64,000 bases of DNA from Apostichopus japonicus. Lineage: Eukaryota; Echinodermata; Holothuroidea; Aspidochirotida; Stichopodidae. The notes under the pieces were generated by a model, which was not told the DNA's origin, did not search any database, and saw only the letters and a program-made list of their open reading frames with translations. Position numbers and translations under genes: made by a program. Location: assembly GCF_037975245.1 (NCBI RefSeq), contig NC_092582.1:22282577-22346576 (forward strand), written 5' to 3'. Every line of letters begins with the position of its first letter. Within the stretch, counting starts at the first letter, position 1. Below, one piece after another: positions 44,008-58,000 of this stretch.

Positions 44008-47000
44008 TCAAGCCGCTTTCTCTATTTCTCCCAACTCCTCCAGCAATTCTCGTTTGTAGTCGTCAAAGTCTCCGTCTATCTCGTTGATGGTCTGGTCCTC
44101 CACGACCCAGAGCTGGCACTCTGTCTCCGTGATGAGTCTGGCGTCGTGACTGACAATGATCACACCTGGAAAAGAAAACAGAAATACCACCACTTATCAC
44201 CATCTATAGCAAACTGTACCTCCCAAGGACCTCTCAAGGACCTGAATAATATTCATGAGAAATAGCAGTAAAACTGAAAGATGTTTCCCTTGCTCGGAAG
44301 ATTCTATTTTGACAACAAAAAACAACAGTAATATCCTTTTAATGTCAACTACTTTCTACCTTACCGCCCCCTCCCAACACCCCCCCATTCCAATTCCCCA
44401 TCATTTTCTTCCCACTAATGTAGTAATATGGACATTTCTGTCCTCTTCCATCTATTACAAGTTTTCGAACAACATCAGGGCAAAATGACAATTTATTTAA
44501 CGGTCTATAAATCAAACATTAGAAAAGAAAAGAAAAAATAGGAAAATAATATCATAACACATGGAAATGTCTGAATTAAGTATTTTTTATTTTGGTTCAT
44601 GCAAATCCTTCGCTGTTCATTATCATATTAAGCACATCATTAATACAAAACGTAAATATGATATGTAGATATAAAACAAATTAGAAAACAGTTAGAAATT
44701 TATTGACTAGCATGTCTTTTTGCTCTTCCAACTGACCATATCAGCCATAAGTAATCACTGGTAATAGTTCAAACTAATATTGTACTGGGAAGTCTTTCCT
44801 CCCCCCCCCCCCCAAAACCCCCTTTATTGCATCTTCTCTCTTCCTTTCCCTTTGCAGTTTCGGTAGTTAAAGAAAAAGACATCTTTTCAAGTTTGACTTT
44901 CCTAGAGCTAATCGTTCACTCACCTCCTTTAAAGGTGTTGATAGCCTCTGCCAGAGCGTCGATGGATTCGATATCCAAATTGTTCGTCGGTTCATCCTGA
45001 AGGAGAAAATGTCAGAGCATAAAGGTCACAGGATCAACCTTTTCAATTCCGTGAAAGGTTTCTTTTTTGTAATGGTGGTTTGGGGGGGGGGTAGGGAATC
45101 TTTTGAGGCCAATTTAGAAAATTGCCTTGGACTTTCATTGACATGGCAGTGCACATATACAAATTTTCAGTTTTCAAAAGAGCACCAAAAGACAATTTTT
45201 GAAATGGGAACCGATGCATTTTTTGGTGCCAAAATGACTTCTCACCATATTTCTCCCATTTGTTTGATTTAAATTATAATCCCAGACGGAGAGAGAGAGC
45301 GAGAGATATAAGTGCTCGAAATCTATCACACAGACTAAAACATTGTTTTTCTACCTTTTCCACCAGCAAAAATTGCTGGCATTTTGGCCAACTTTTTGAG
45401 CCCTGACTTAATTCAATATTTCAGTTGAATGATATTTTAATGATCATTTTGAGGGCAATCTGCAGAACCCATATTAAAGGGGCACGACAGTTGTTGCCAT
45501 GGGTAACAAGTGATTTCTAAAGGACAGTACGCCTAGTGGTAGGGAGCCCGACCATGCCGTCAGTTCCTTGGAGCCTGGTTTTAGTTACGCTGAATTTAAT
45601 TAATTTGAAAGATTATATTGTGAAATGATCAGTGAAGCAAAACTTGGTCTTTACAAACACTTTCCTTCCTTTGGTTTTCCTTTAAATTTGAAAAATGATT
45701 ATAAAATGTTGCAAACTAATCTAGTTGTGTAGACAGAGTTTTGCTTTATGTCCTTTAAGGTTTGGACAAAGCCTTAGTTTTCCTTTAATCTTTGACATGA
45801 TTCTACAAACAATGGAAAACTAATCAAACTATATTGTGGGTTTTCACTTTATAATTTACAAAAGTTCCGGTCAATGAAAAACTAAGACCGTTTGATGCGA
45901 CATAACAAATTGTTGTGCAACGTACACTTTCCACGAAAAGGTCATTTCACAAAGTTATAATCTCAGCTACTAGAAGAATTATGAAGACATGTGTTTGAGC
46001 AGCACATGCCATTGCTCACTTCTATATAATAACTGTTACATCTCAGACTTTCATGAAAAAAACACGAAAAAAAAAAAACAATTTTACAATCATTCATAAT
46101 TTCAAAATCATAAACATTCATAACTAGGCATAAGCCTACATCTATCCTTAAAATGACCATAAAACTTCTTTCAGCCCTACATCCCCGGTGCTGGTTCTCA
46201 CCAATATAACAACATCGGGTTCCATAAGTGATAGTTCAGCGAGTGCTACGCGGGCTTTCTGTCCTCCAGATAAATTCCTGTTCAGGATGGTATGGGCGTG
46301 GCTGGAGAGACCAAACTGGCCCAGTGTTTTCCTCGTTTCTTGATACTGGAGGTTGAACAACCTCTGCAAATCAAAATTTAAATGATTTAAAATTGAAAAC
46401 TTATTCGGGTCACATCAGCAGTCGGCTTCTAAGAATAGGTATAGATTACAGCACGTAGGCAGTATTGACTAGATGTTGGATATTAATTTCGGTGAAGCCA
46501 CTTCCCTTCCAAAAATGGACGCAAAATGCCAGTTTTCTGCGTCCCGTCAGCAACTCTCTCAATCCTACTGAGGTACAACTCAAAACTAGTAACATGTTCT
46601 TTTAAGACTTTGTTGCCAGATTAAGTTAATCAGGGAGTTAAGTAATGAAACCTTGCACTCCTAAAGGTATTGTCACTTTGAGGTTTTCCATCTTAGTGTT
46701 AATCACATGCAGAAAGCAGAATAGGAATAAAATTTTTTGCTATTCAACTCATTCTCTAAATTGATGCTTGACCAGTCCAGCTAATGAGCCACATTTAGTA
46801 TATAACAGCATCAAAAATTGAAAAAATTTGACTACTAAAAACAGACAATTTAACACATCAATCAGGAGTAACATTGTGTACTTGCCTGAAAATTCAAATG
46901 GCATCCACAGACAACCTGCCTTGCTAAAAGTCAGTTCTAGTATATTAACCAGCCATATAAAAATCAACACTTTTTGGTTTTTGGTTTCTTCTTTATTTTA

Positions 47001-50000
47001 GCCTCAAGCCATCCTTCAAATGTCTGCAGATATTAACATATTAGAAATTAAATGTAAAAGGGCATAAAACATATAGTCATATTTACCCTCAGGTAGTCGA
47101 TAGGTGTTTCGTCTAAGTTGAGTTGCTCTCCAGAATGTTGGGAGAAGAAACCAATTCGTAATCTATGATTTTTCCTGCATTCACCTTGGAGCTGATGACA
47201 AAACAAGACTTGCTATTAATTTTTTTAAATTTCCTAGAAAGTAAGAATGATAGTCATATCTGTCATCTTTCAATGATTTAAAACAAAAGAAAAGCCAAAA
47301 TAGTTATTTGATAACTATGAACACATTTTAATTCTTTCAGTGAACTCACATGACCATAAGTACAGAGGTTCCCTTCTGCTGAAAACTAGCTGCATCAAAT
47401 CTTGTTACCATAAATACAGACCATAATTGTGCTATAAAACAGTCTTATCATATGCAGCCATCTTATTATAACCGATACCTGGAACATTTAGCAGCAGACT
47501 TAATCAATTCGAATAATGTTGCCAAAGCTACAGTAGTCGGGTCAATATAGGATTTTACCTCAAAAAAATTGCAACAAAAGGTTTTTTTGCTTTAAGTCGC
47601 TCTATAGGTTACTGACATCTCCAGAAAAAAAGTCTCCCAAAATCGGACCCCGGGAAAGGGGTTAATTTGCATAATTCCAAAATGGCGGACCCCAAAGGCT
47701 TCAATGTACCGAAAACCTCCTTATACTTCAATTTTCGCATATGAAATGTATTACCAACCTATAGGAACATGATGCCAGAATACCAAATAAGCACATTTTC
47801 AATGTTATATGACGTCACCATAGCGTAGGGATGACGTATGTGACCCAAAATTAACATATATCAGCCGATTAGGTTGAAATTAACACATAATTTTCAAACG
47901 AAACCAGGCAGATGTAATACATAGAAGGGAACCTACTCGAATTGACATGTTCATGAAGTAGAAACGACATCGAATTACGTCAGCAACCAATTGATGCTCA
48001 TTTTCAAGTAGCTATACCAAGGGCGCAACCACGTATAAAAGGTACGGGGGTCCCAGTCAGATTGTGTTGGAGGCGCTCAATCCCCCGATAAGTTTTCGTT
48101 TCTCTGCCAGAAGTTGAGGTTCCACATGAGGTTTGGGCGTGAGCCTCCAAGTGGTTGTGCCCTTGGGCTATACACGTAACATTTCAGATGACATTAGGAT
48201 GTTGTGGAGGAATGACATAAACATTAGGACCAGCATTCTGAGGATATGACAATTAACCTAGTGCAACAGGGTCACATATACCTATGTATTCTACACGTCA
48301 ACGTCATCATCGGATTCAATGTCTGGTCCCAGTGTCTGGTTAAAGGGGTTCTCACAGAAATCCACTTGGCATGGTCCACATGCTGCTGTGCAGGGTAATC
48401 CATACCCTCGTCAAGTACACCGCCTCGTTGTACACGCCGTTTGACAGTTACAATGTACAACCTTGAGTAAGCAGTCAGGGGCAGGCGACTTGTCACACAT
48501 TACAGGCTTGAATAGAATGTTCTCAAGCTTCCAGCCCCAGTCCGTTGCATGGAAGTCTTTCTCCTGGCCGCACCAAGCTCTGATTTGATAGTAACACCTC
48601 AATGAGTGGAATTTCGTCGCTGACGCAGTTGGGGGTAGCAGTTCTGGAGTAACAAAACTTGTCACCAGAAGCAACCTTCTTCCTCAAAACCTTATGTCTC
48701 AGCTTGGCTAGATCCTCTGTTGCTTTTCCACCAAAGAGTAACGCCATTGCTTCCACATTGTTCAATAGTGTCAGATGTTTCTCCGACACTCTCAAAACGA
48801 ACTGCACACGAAACTAGGTCTTTGTCCCCCTCGACAATCTTCTGGAACAACGACTTTTCCCCCACACCAAATAGCATGGATGAACAGCAAGTGAGAGCAC
48901 ATGGTTTGACCCAGCAGAAGTTTGAGCTCATTAATGTTACAAACTCGAACTTGGTGCCTGGATTTGTCGTTAGACCGGAAGAACAAAGTTTTGTTTTCTG
49001 GGTTCATATAGAACAAGAGAAGAACCAACAAGTCGAGTAGTTGTTCCAGTTTCGGAAGCTGCAATGGCGGCATGAACTATGTCACAGTCCGCATCTGCCT
49101 GACAGTTGACTACATGACATCCTTTCTCTCGAAGCCTATTGCTTATCATGTTGATTAGTGCCTGTTTGTTACTTCCCCTTGAGAGAAACTCATCCTTTGT
49201 CCCACGGAACACTGCTCCAGGGGTTACGCTCACCAGTGGGTGCTGCCTGTGTTGCCGTCTCTCGTGAGTGCTGTCTTTGGTAGATGGTGTCTCTTGGTAC
49301 CCATCAAAGACAACAGTTGCAGTGCCATAGTTTCTAAGGGTGAAATCTGCATAACAGTTGGCGATGGTGTCATATGTAGTGCCTTTATCCCAGGGAACTC
49401 GATGCATCAGTGAACCGCCATCTAATACATAACTCTCAGTCTTTGGGATATCACTGGTTATCGCTGTCTCTGACTGCCAATTAGTTAACTCCTCAATAGC
49501 TCTCGCCAACTGTGCTTTATCTGGCTTCCGGAATACACCATTTGCTTCAAAAAGCGAAGGGGGGGGGGAAGGAGTCACTTCGAACTCCAGAACATCTCCC
49601 AAGGATAGGTCTCCAGCTTCTGCGACAAGTTTTGTTACTCCAGAACGGCTACCCCCGACTGCGTCAGCGACGAAGTTCCACTCATTGAGGTGTTACTATC
49701 AAATCAGAGCTTGGTGCGGCCAGGAGAAAGACTTCCATGCAACGGACTGGGGCTGGAAGCTTGAGAACAATCTATTCAAGCCTGTAATGTGTGACAAGTC
49801 GCCTGCCCCTGACTGCTTACTCAAGGTTGCACATTGTAACTGTCAAACGGCGTGTACAACGAGGCGGTGTACTTGACGAGGGTATGGATTACCCTGCACA
49901 GCAGCATGTGGACCATGCCAAGTGGATTTCTGTGAGAACCGATTTAACCAGACACTGGGACCAGACATTGAATCCGATGATGACGTTGACGTGTAGAATA

Positions 50001-51925
50001 CATAGGTATATGTGACCCTGTTGCACTAGGTTAATTGTCATATCCTCAGAATGCTGGTCCTAATGTTTATGTCATTCCTCCACAACATCCTAATGTCATC
50101 TGAAATGTTACGTGTATAGCCCAAGGGCACAACCACTTGGAGGCTCACGCCCAAACCTCATGTGGAACCTCAACTTCTGGCAGAGAAACGAAAACTTATC
50201 GGGGGATTGAGCGCCTCCAACACAATCTGACTGGGGCCCCCGTACCTTTTATACGTGGTTGCGCCCTTGGTATAGCTACTTGAAAATGAGCATCAATTGG
50301 TTGCTGACGTAATTCGATGTCGTTTCTACTTCATGAACATGTCAATTCGAGTAGGTTCCCTTCTATGTATTACATCTGCCTAGTTTCGTTTGAAAATTAT
50401 GTGTTAATTTCAACCTAATCGGCTGATATATGTTAATTTTGGGTCACATACGTCATCCCTACCCTATGGTGACGTCATATAACATTGAAAATATGCTTAT
50501 TTGGTATTCTGGCATCATGTTCCTATAGGTTGGTAATACATTTCATATGCGAAAATTGAAGTATAAGGAGGTTTTCGGTACATTGAAGCCTTTGGGGTCT
50601 GCCATTTTGGAATTATGCAAATTAACCCCTTTCCCGGGGTCCGATTTTGGGAGACTTTTTTTCTGGAGATGTCAGTAACCTATAGAGCGACTTAAAGCAA
50701 AAAAACCTTTTGTTGCAATTTTTTTGAGGTTGAGGCCATTTTCCCCATATATTGACCCGACTACAGGCAGTTTATACTTTTATCAATAGAGTCATGTTGC
50801 CATGACTACAGAATAAGTTTTCACACCCATACTTGTGAACCTAGATTTATTAAACCAGCTTTCATATTCAGCCTGAACAGCGATTTGAATTAAAGATAAT
50901 TTCACCTTACAATAGAATAGTGTGTCTAGGAATCAAATACCCTCATTATTATTGTGAAATTCAGCTTAAAGGAATAATAAGGCAATAACCTCAAAACTTT
51001 CTAATACTTGATTTTTAAGTGCACTGCTTCCTGTATGACTGATCGTGCTTGCTTTTGAAAATCAGCTCAAAAGGCCTCACCACAATGCACAGTGAGCCGC
51101 CATTGATTACATAATGCGCTTACAATTTCATATTGATGACATAAGGGAGGAATAATAAATAATATAAATTGTCTTTGATCCCTGCCTTAGTTATTCCTTT
51201 AAAATGAGAAATATTTGTAAGGGCAAATGTACATCCAATGCACACCTGTTCAACTGAAACTGTTAGAGCATTCATTCAAAGTATTAGATCCGATCTAAGT
51301 CATACAAACCACAAGATCAAACTTACAGGTGTAATCTCCCCAGTCAGCAGCTTCAATAGGGTACTCTTGCCAACACCATTGGGCCCAACAATAGCCACTG
51401 AGAAGAATAGAGAATGACGGTATGAACAATAGGTCATTGTTTTCAATCACATGAACAATAGTTTATTGTTTCCAATCACATGATTAGATCTGAGCATGTT
51501 CAAAACAGTATTTATATACTCAAAAAGAAAGCATTGGAAATTCTCTTCTGAAGAAGGAGGAGAAATTTGGAGCATGTTTAGGCGATATCTCGCAAAGCCA
51601 AAGGTCCTTTTGTAAGGTACCAAACTTGGAGGGGGGGGGGGGAACGGGTGGACTCGGTGAATATTCTCTTGAACATTAGTTTCTCATTGTTTTATCGAGA
51701 TTCAGCGACGCTATGAACCATCCGAGTTGCAAAACTGCCACATGCAAAGCTAAGTAGATCAAATGGTTTCCCTCTTACCTCTGGAAGTCATGTCGATACC
51801 AAATTCCAAATTCTTGAAGAGATGCTCCCCTTTCTTGTACCGAAAATCAACAGCTGAAAGAAAGTATGATATAAATACCAAGCATGTTAATATTATCCAA
51901 TAGTTTGAATATGACAATATATTAT

Positions 51926-52022
<97 letters not shown>

Positions 52023-55000
52023 ATATACAACCCTGATAATTAAAAAACTCATACTGTTATCATAGAAAAGGCAGCCTTTCCATTCAATGCCGTAAACTAT
52101 TCCTCAAAACTAAAAGAAAACTAGGAAGGATTGAAACCCAACCGCCACTCACCCACCCCCACCCCCCCCCCCCCTCGGTGCACCCTAACCCTGATACTGT
52201 GTTTCTCCTAATTGTGTGAGTAATCCATGAACTCAATAATATCCTGATTTGCATTCATTACATTTCAGATGCTGTGATATTAATCAGCCCAGACTCACAA
52301 ATGCAGGCCTGCCTAAGATAGCTGGGGCTAGTACTCCTTAAATGTACCCAAAAAGCAGGATTCATCAAAAGCCAAATCTCCTGCCCATTCCCCTGCCCCA
52401 CCAGCCCCCTCACATTGCACCCATAAAGTCTACCAGAATCCAATCCCTGTTTGGTCCATGACTGTGATTTTATAACCACCGATCTGATAATGATTAAATG
52501 TGCGTTCTCTACAGCTTAGAGGCCGTGAGATCATTATTCAATCCATGACAGACTCACAATGCAGGCCTAGTATCGGGGGGCTTAGAGGTGGTGGCTCGGG
52601 GAACTTGAAGCTGACGACATAATCCCTGGGTTTCTTCAGTAATTCGACGGGACCATCGTCGTCCTCATGGGCGGGGTCGCCCTTCTTCCTGTTGGTCTTG
52701 TCGGACTTCTTCTGTTTATCTGTTTTCATCACTTTGTCCTGTATTGATGCAAAGATGAAGAGACGTACTACTCCTGACCAATGTTGAATAATGCATGTGT
52801 GAGAATGTGAAGAATTTTAAAAACCCTGAAGGTGCGAAAAGTGAGTTTGGGTTTTGCCATCAATCAAGCCCTTCGATCAGAGTACTCCGCCACTTACATT
52901 ACATTTTCTTGAATAATTGAAGCAGTATATGAAAATTGAAACTATGGCTCCTAAGCCTAATGTAACACATGGAAAGTCTCAGCAGGGATGTGTGTGTGAT
53001 TATGCGACATCCCTTAAAGATACATGAATAATCAGAACCAAGTTCATGAATAGTCCAAGAGTTGGCCCTTAAACAAGCTTCTAAATAGCTCTTAAACGAA
53101 ATTCATGAGGGAGATGACGAATGTCGGAAATTAGATCATCAACAAACTTAATATTGACACAAAATACTCTGTGATTTATTTTTTGTATAGTCAAACAACA
53201 TAGTTTGTGAATAGTAAATCAACATACTCTGTGAATTGTCTGTGAATACCGAAAGAACATAGTTTGTGGACAGCGAACAAATTTCGCTCGTGAATGGGAT
53301 TCATGAAGATATTTAATTTCGGAGCTACAGGAAAAGTGATCAACATATTTTCAGTCGACAATGTTTCAAAAAAACCTGGCCAGAGCTATGGGCAAATTCA
53401 TCAGAATAGTCATGAATATTCAGGACTGGTAGTCACAACTAATCACATTCCATGCAAGCTCATGAATATTCAACAGGCTAAATGAGTAGTGATTTTACTT
53501 ACAGCAGCTCCAGACATGAATATTCAGCATTGGGTTCAACATGCTAAAGAGTAGTGATTACTTACAGCAGCTCTATACATGAATATTCAGCATTGGGTAG
53601 TCACAAATAATCACATTCCATGCAAGCTCATGAATATTCAACAGGCTAAATGAGTAGTGATTTTACTTACAGCAGCTTTAGATGACTTCCCTCTTGATTT
53701 CAGTTCTTTGATTTTCTTTTCCTGGAATCAAATCAAAATTTCAGTCAAAAATTAATAATTCCTTTCTCTCACGATAAAGTCCTACAATTGTTATCAAGAA
53801 AGGGAAATTGTCTACAACAGCGTGGACAACTTTAGTAGTGAGCTATCTTGTAAATGGCTATCGTTTAATTGTAATTCTACAGAAAGTTAACGTTTGGCTT
53901 GTAAATTAAGCTCCACATTTAGTCTTTGACAATCAGTACTGATTTAGATGGACTCTTACAGTGAGAGGTTACAACTCAAATTTGGAAACCTTTCAATTTA
54001 GAAAGTCATTTCAGATGGGAAAACCGTAGATTGCTCTTGGATGAAAAACCCACCTTACTATGACCCGACTTGGGAATCGAACCCCGAATCTCCTGATTGC
54101 TAAGCCTCATTGGTGCAAATGCCACCGCCTTTATCCATTCCACAGCACCGGTTAAATGAGCTCAAATGAGTTACAGACAATATCCTTTTTTTATATTTCA
54201 ATTACAACTTAGTACATTTAAGAGAATTTGAGCATGAAAAATGTAGGGAGATTTCTTCTTTCTTTTAAATAAAAAACACAAACATTTGAGCTGATTTAAG
54301 TAAGTTTTCACCAAAAGAGGGATCACTTGGAGACCTACTTTGATCTGATTTTCCTTATTATGAAGAACAAATTAAGAGACTTGTTAATATACTTAACGGC
54401 TGGCTTACTCTCCGTTGCTATGATAATGTAAAGCTATTTCCAAAAAAGTGGAAAAGTTGGAACACCATTCTGTAACTAGGTACCTCCTAGTGTATATTAA
54501 AGAATACTCAATTTCCATTCTTCTCTTTTCACCCTTATCCGCAGCTATACCCTCTCATTCCCTTCCTTGGGATGTGGGGGGGGGGTGGGAGGCTGGGGTA
54601 GGGCCTGTAACTTACCTGTTTTTCGTATTCTTTAATCTGCTCTTTCCGTTTCTGGACAAACATGTTCTTAAATGCATCTATGGTGGAAAAAATAATACAA
54701 GTAAGGCAATATCAGTTATTCTGAAAATTCATTCCAAAACTTGAATTTATTTGTTACAGAAACTTGAGCTGTACTGTACGTTCATACTTTACATTCATAC
54801 TTCCGCAACTTTGATTCGCAGTTAGAATCACATATAGTACAGAAATGTATTAGGTCAAATAAATATAGGTTAATAGCTTCCCAAATATGCTTGAAACATG
54901 TTTAAATATAGAAATGAAACCAGATATTTGTAAATGGACACAGAAAACTTGACCATTTTAAATATATCTAAACGAATAGCCCACACACACAGTGGGGGGC

Positions 55001-58000
55001 AGGGTGACATTACAGATTCTTTAATTAAGGACTGGAGGTCTTCTTCAGCATTGCTGCCATTTTTGGGGGTTTGCCCTTTAGAGGAATCTGTTACAAACTT
55101 CCTACTCAAACATTTTCCTCCATTAATCTTATATAATCACAAAAACACAAATCACAATTTAATATTACTTACTGTAGTTGCCTTTGTAGTAGAAAAGCTT
55201 CTGCATGTCTGCATAACAAAAACAAAAACAGTTAATAGGTTACACAAGGATGACGCAGACAGCCTCAGGCAACTCTTCAGAAACGGTTTGCAATGTAACA
55301 TGTGTCTTCGATGCACGTGGACGACTAGGTCAGGGTTACCCTAGATATAACAAGGTTTCTGATTGGTTAAAAAAACGACTCTTTTTCCAACTGGGCCAAT
55401 AGATATTTTACATTTACACATTTGATGAGAGGTAAGCATTTTCTCGAACAATTTCTTTTTTAATTCCTTCAAATCTCAGAGAGTGTCAGTGTAATCAACA
55501 AGTAGCAGACTACGCATCAACCTCGTAAATAAATGTCAAGCCATATTACAACGGTAAGACTTGTGAAAATTGCTGCATTCACTTATGTCGCACCATACTG
55601 CAGAAAAAAAATAAAGAGTAGCTAGTAAAGGATCCTTGCCACTTGGAGAGACAAGGGGAACAAAAAACAAACAATTCTGCCCCTATTCAATTTCTTATAT
55701 GCAAATTAATAACTTAAATGCAAAACGGAAGTGTTTTGGGACTATTTTCGAAGTCTCATGATTGATATGAGAAAGGTAACACTGGCTCGAGAGTTTAAAT
55801 CATTAGTAACATTAATGGAATGAACGAATGATATAGTTTGTTTCCATGAGTTTCCTAGAGAGACATAGCCTACCCTAGGCTTCACATAGACGTTTTTGCT
55901 TCCTTTAACCTCCTATGGTGTATTGCCCCCACCCCGACCCCCTCTATCGGACAGCTTTATTTGCTACCCAAGATGCATTGGAACTATGGCCTTCAAGTCC
56001 TGTAGCCACATAGTAGTAACACTACTCTGTGGTATGCATACTGCAGAGACAAAAGCACCCGTAACCGACGGAAACCAACATTCCTTTGAGGGATCGTCAG
56101 TATTCTGTTGTTAAGGGTTTTTGGGGCTTCCCTCTTAGGTTTTTTATTATTAGTACAAACTGAACGTAACCTATGGTGGTATATAAAGGACCTATAGGCC
56201 CAGTACTGTGTGTAACCGGCTCCTGCTGTATGGGATGTCTTCTGCAGAATATGTTGCTATGTAAGATACTTTGAGACACACGCTATCACCAAGAACGATT
56301 TAGTGCTGGTTTACAGTAACATTGTGCAAGAGAGTCAGTGCCCTTGAAAAATGTGTTCAGTAATGAATCGTTCCTGTACAACTTTTCTCAACATAAAATT
56401 AAATATATGGCTTGGGGGAAGGTGGGGGGGGTTGTGAGAGTTGCAGATTGGTGACAATCAGTTTAGGCAGCATATATATATTTATATATAAACACTTTCA
56501 TTGACTTCTCCTACAGAACAGAACATACAAACACATACATACACACAAAGTGAACAGTTTAGCATCTCCAGGGATACAATTGTATGTTTCAACAGCCTGT
56601 TGCCAACCAAAAAAAATAAAGACCAAGCAGTCCAGTAGAAATATTTAACTAGTCTTTCATTGTCCCTTCCACCCAGAAATGACAAACAAACTGACTAACA
56701 TTATACACTCACACACACAAAAACAGAAGAAATAAATGAACACGTGTTTGAAGATCACATGGCAATATTTTTTTTTCTCCAATTAACACAGGGAGGTTAA
56801 CCTCGATCTGGTGAAGCCTCACACACAAAATAACCTTATTAAAGCATGCAGAAAGAACACAAAGGGATTATACGGATATATTTCAGATAACAAAGGGATC
56901 ACTGAACATCAGACCACACAGGGAGCTATGTGTCATAATTACAACAGATGTCATTTGGATTTAGACCTCCTAGGAACAACTAATATCTTGAAATGTGAGA
57001 TATCTGTGGTACACTCTTGAAAGACTAGACAAGAAATGCAGTTGAGTCAACAAAGATATCAACATGATGCATGTTAGGCTAAGTATTAACATACAGGCAC
57101 TAGACTATAAATAATTGCGTGTGGGTGTGACGAGTTACCTTATGACCAGGCATTAACTGTTGAAAGGTCACCTGAGAAGGCCTTGACCTATAGTCACTTC
57201 ATTAAGTTGTTTCTTAGCAATGATTACATACTCATACAGTGTTATAAATGCATGTCATAACAGACAGATTTATCATAAAACTATATGCAAAGAATGAGGC
57301 CATGTCATAATTAGTTTTCACTGCATGGTGAGAGAGAGAGAGATAAAGAGTGGGGGCAGTATTCACTTATTTATATGAGTTAACACTTGTACAACCATTA
57401 GATAAACACTGCTGGTCATGGCAAACTACAATATTCTTGTATCGGTTTTGAAAAGCAACCAGCTGTTGGGCATTGCATTCAGTTTCCAGCAAATTTGATC
57501 GAATTCGCTGAGAATTTTCGTAGAATAAGGTTCAAATTAACCAAAGTTCAAACTTTGCTCTTTAAATGATAATTAGCCAGTAATTAATAAAGCATTGCTT
57601 TTTTTACCTTAAAATTTCATTTCACTTTTTAAGGAAAACAACCGGAAAGTCCAATACCCAAAGTCCGCAAAACTATTGACACTTTCCTCTTTTTTGATAG
57701 GAAATGCCAATGAAAATTATCAAAAACATAGGTATTGAATAATTGCAGAGTTTAAAAAAAAAAAAAACTGCCTAAAGAAAGATGCCACAACAAACTGGCA
57801 TTGATATCTTAGTTACATTGCCACTTATGACATGAGAGAGACAGCGTTAAGGACTTACCTAAATGGATTATATCTGTGCAAACGTCATCTAAAAACTGCT
57901 GGTCATGGGAGACTATGAGAAGTGTCTTCTTCCAGTTTTGAAGGTAACTTTAGAGACGAAGAAAAAAGCGGCTCGTCAGTAAAACCTGACCTTAATCAAG

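Larger units (their letters stand above)
47533..50764. mobile_element. 3.2-kb fold-back element with ~1.1-kb inverted arms
   Basis: The left arm (47533-48663) and right arm (49624-50764) are near-identical inverted copies flanking a ~960-bp core. The ends read GTAGTCGGGTCAATATA and its complement. A six-base CTACAG occurs at both edges (47528-47533 and 50761-50766), so a short target duplication is possible (CAG if the termini are TAGTCGGG), but it overlaps the termini and is ambiguous. The element fills most of the 4.1-kb ABCF1 intron between exons 51327-51397 and 47087-47191 and must be removed by splicing. Confidence 0.85.

Noticed and set aside
45519-45600. Possible pol III A-box (CTAGTGGTAGGGAGCCCGAC) suggesting another SINE
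   Set aside because: No convincing B box or tRNA arms follow, so the match is too weak to annotate.
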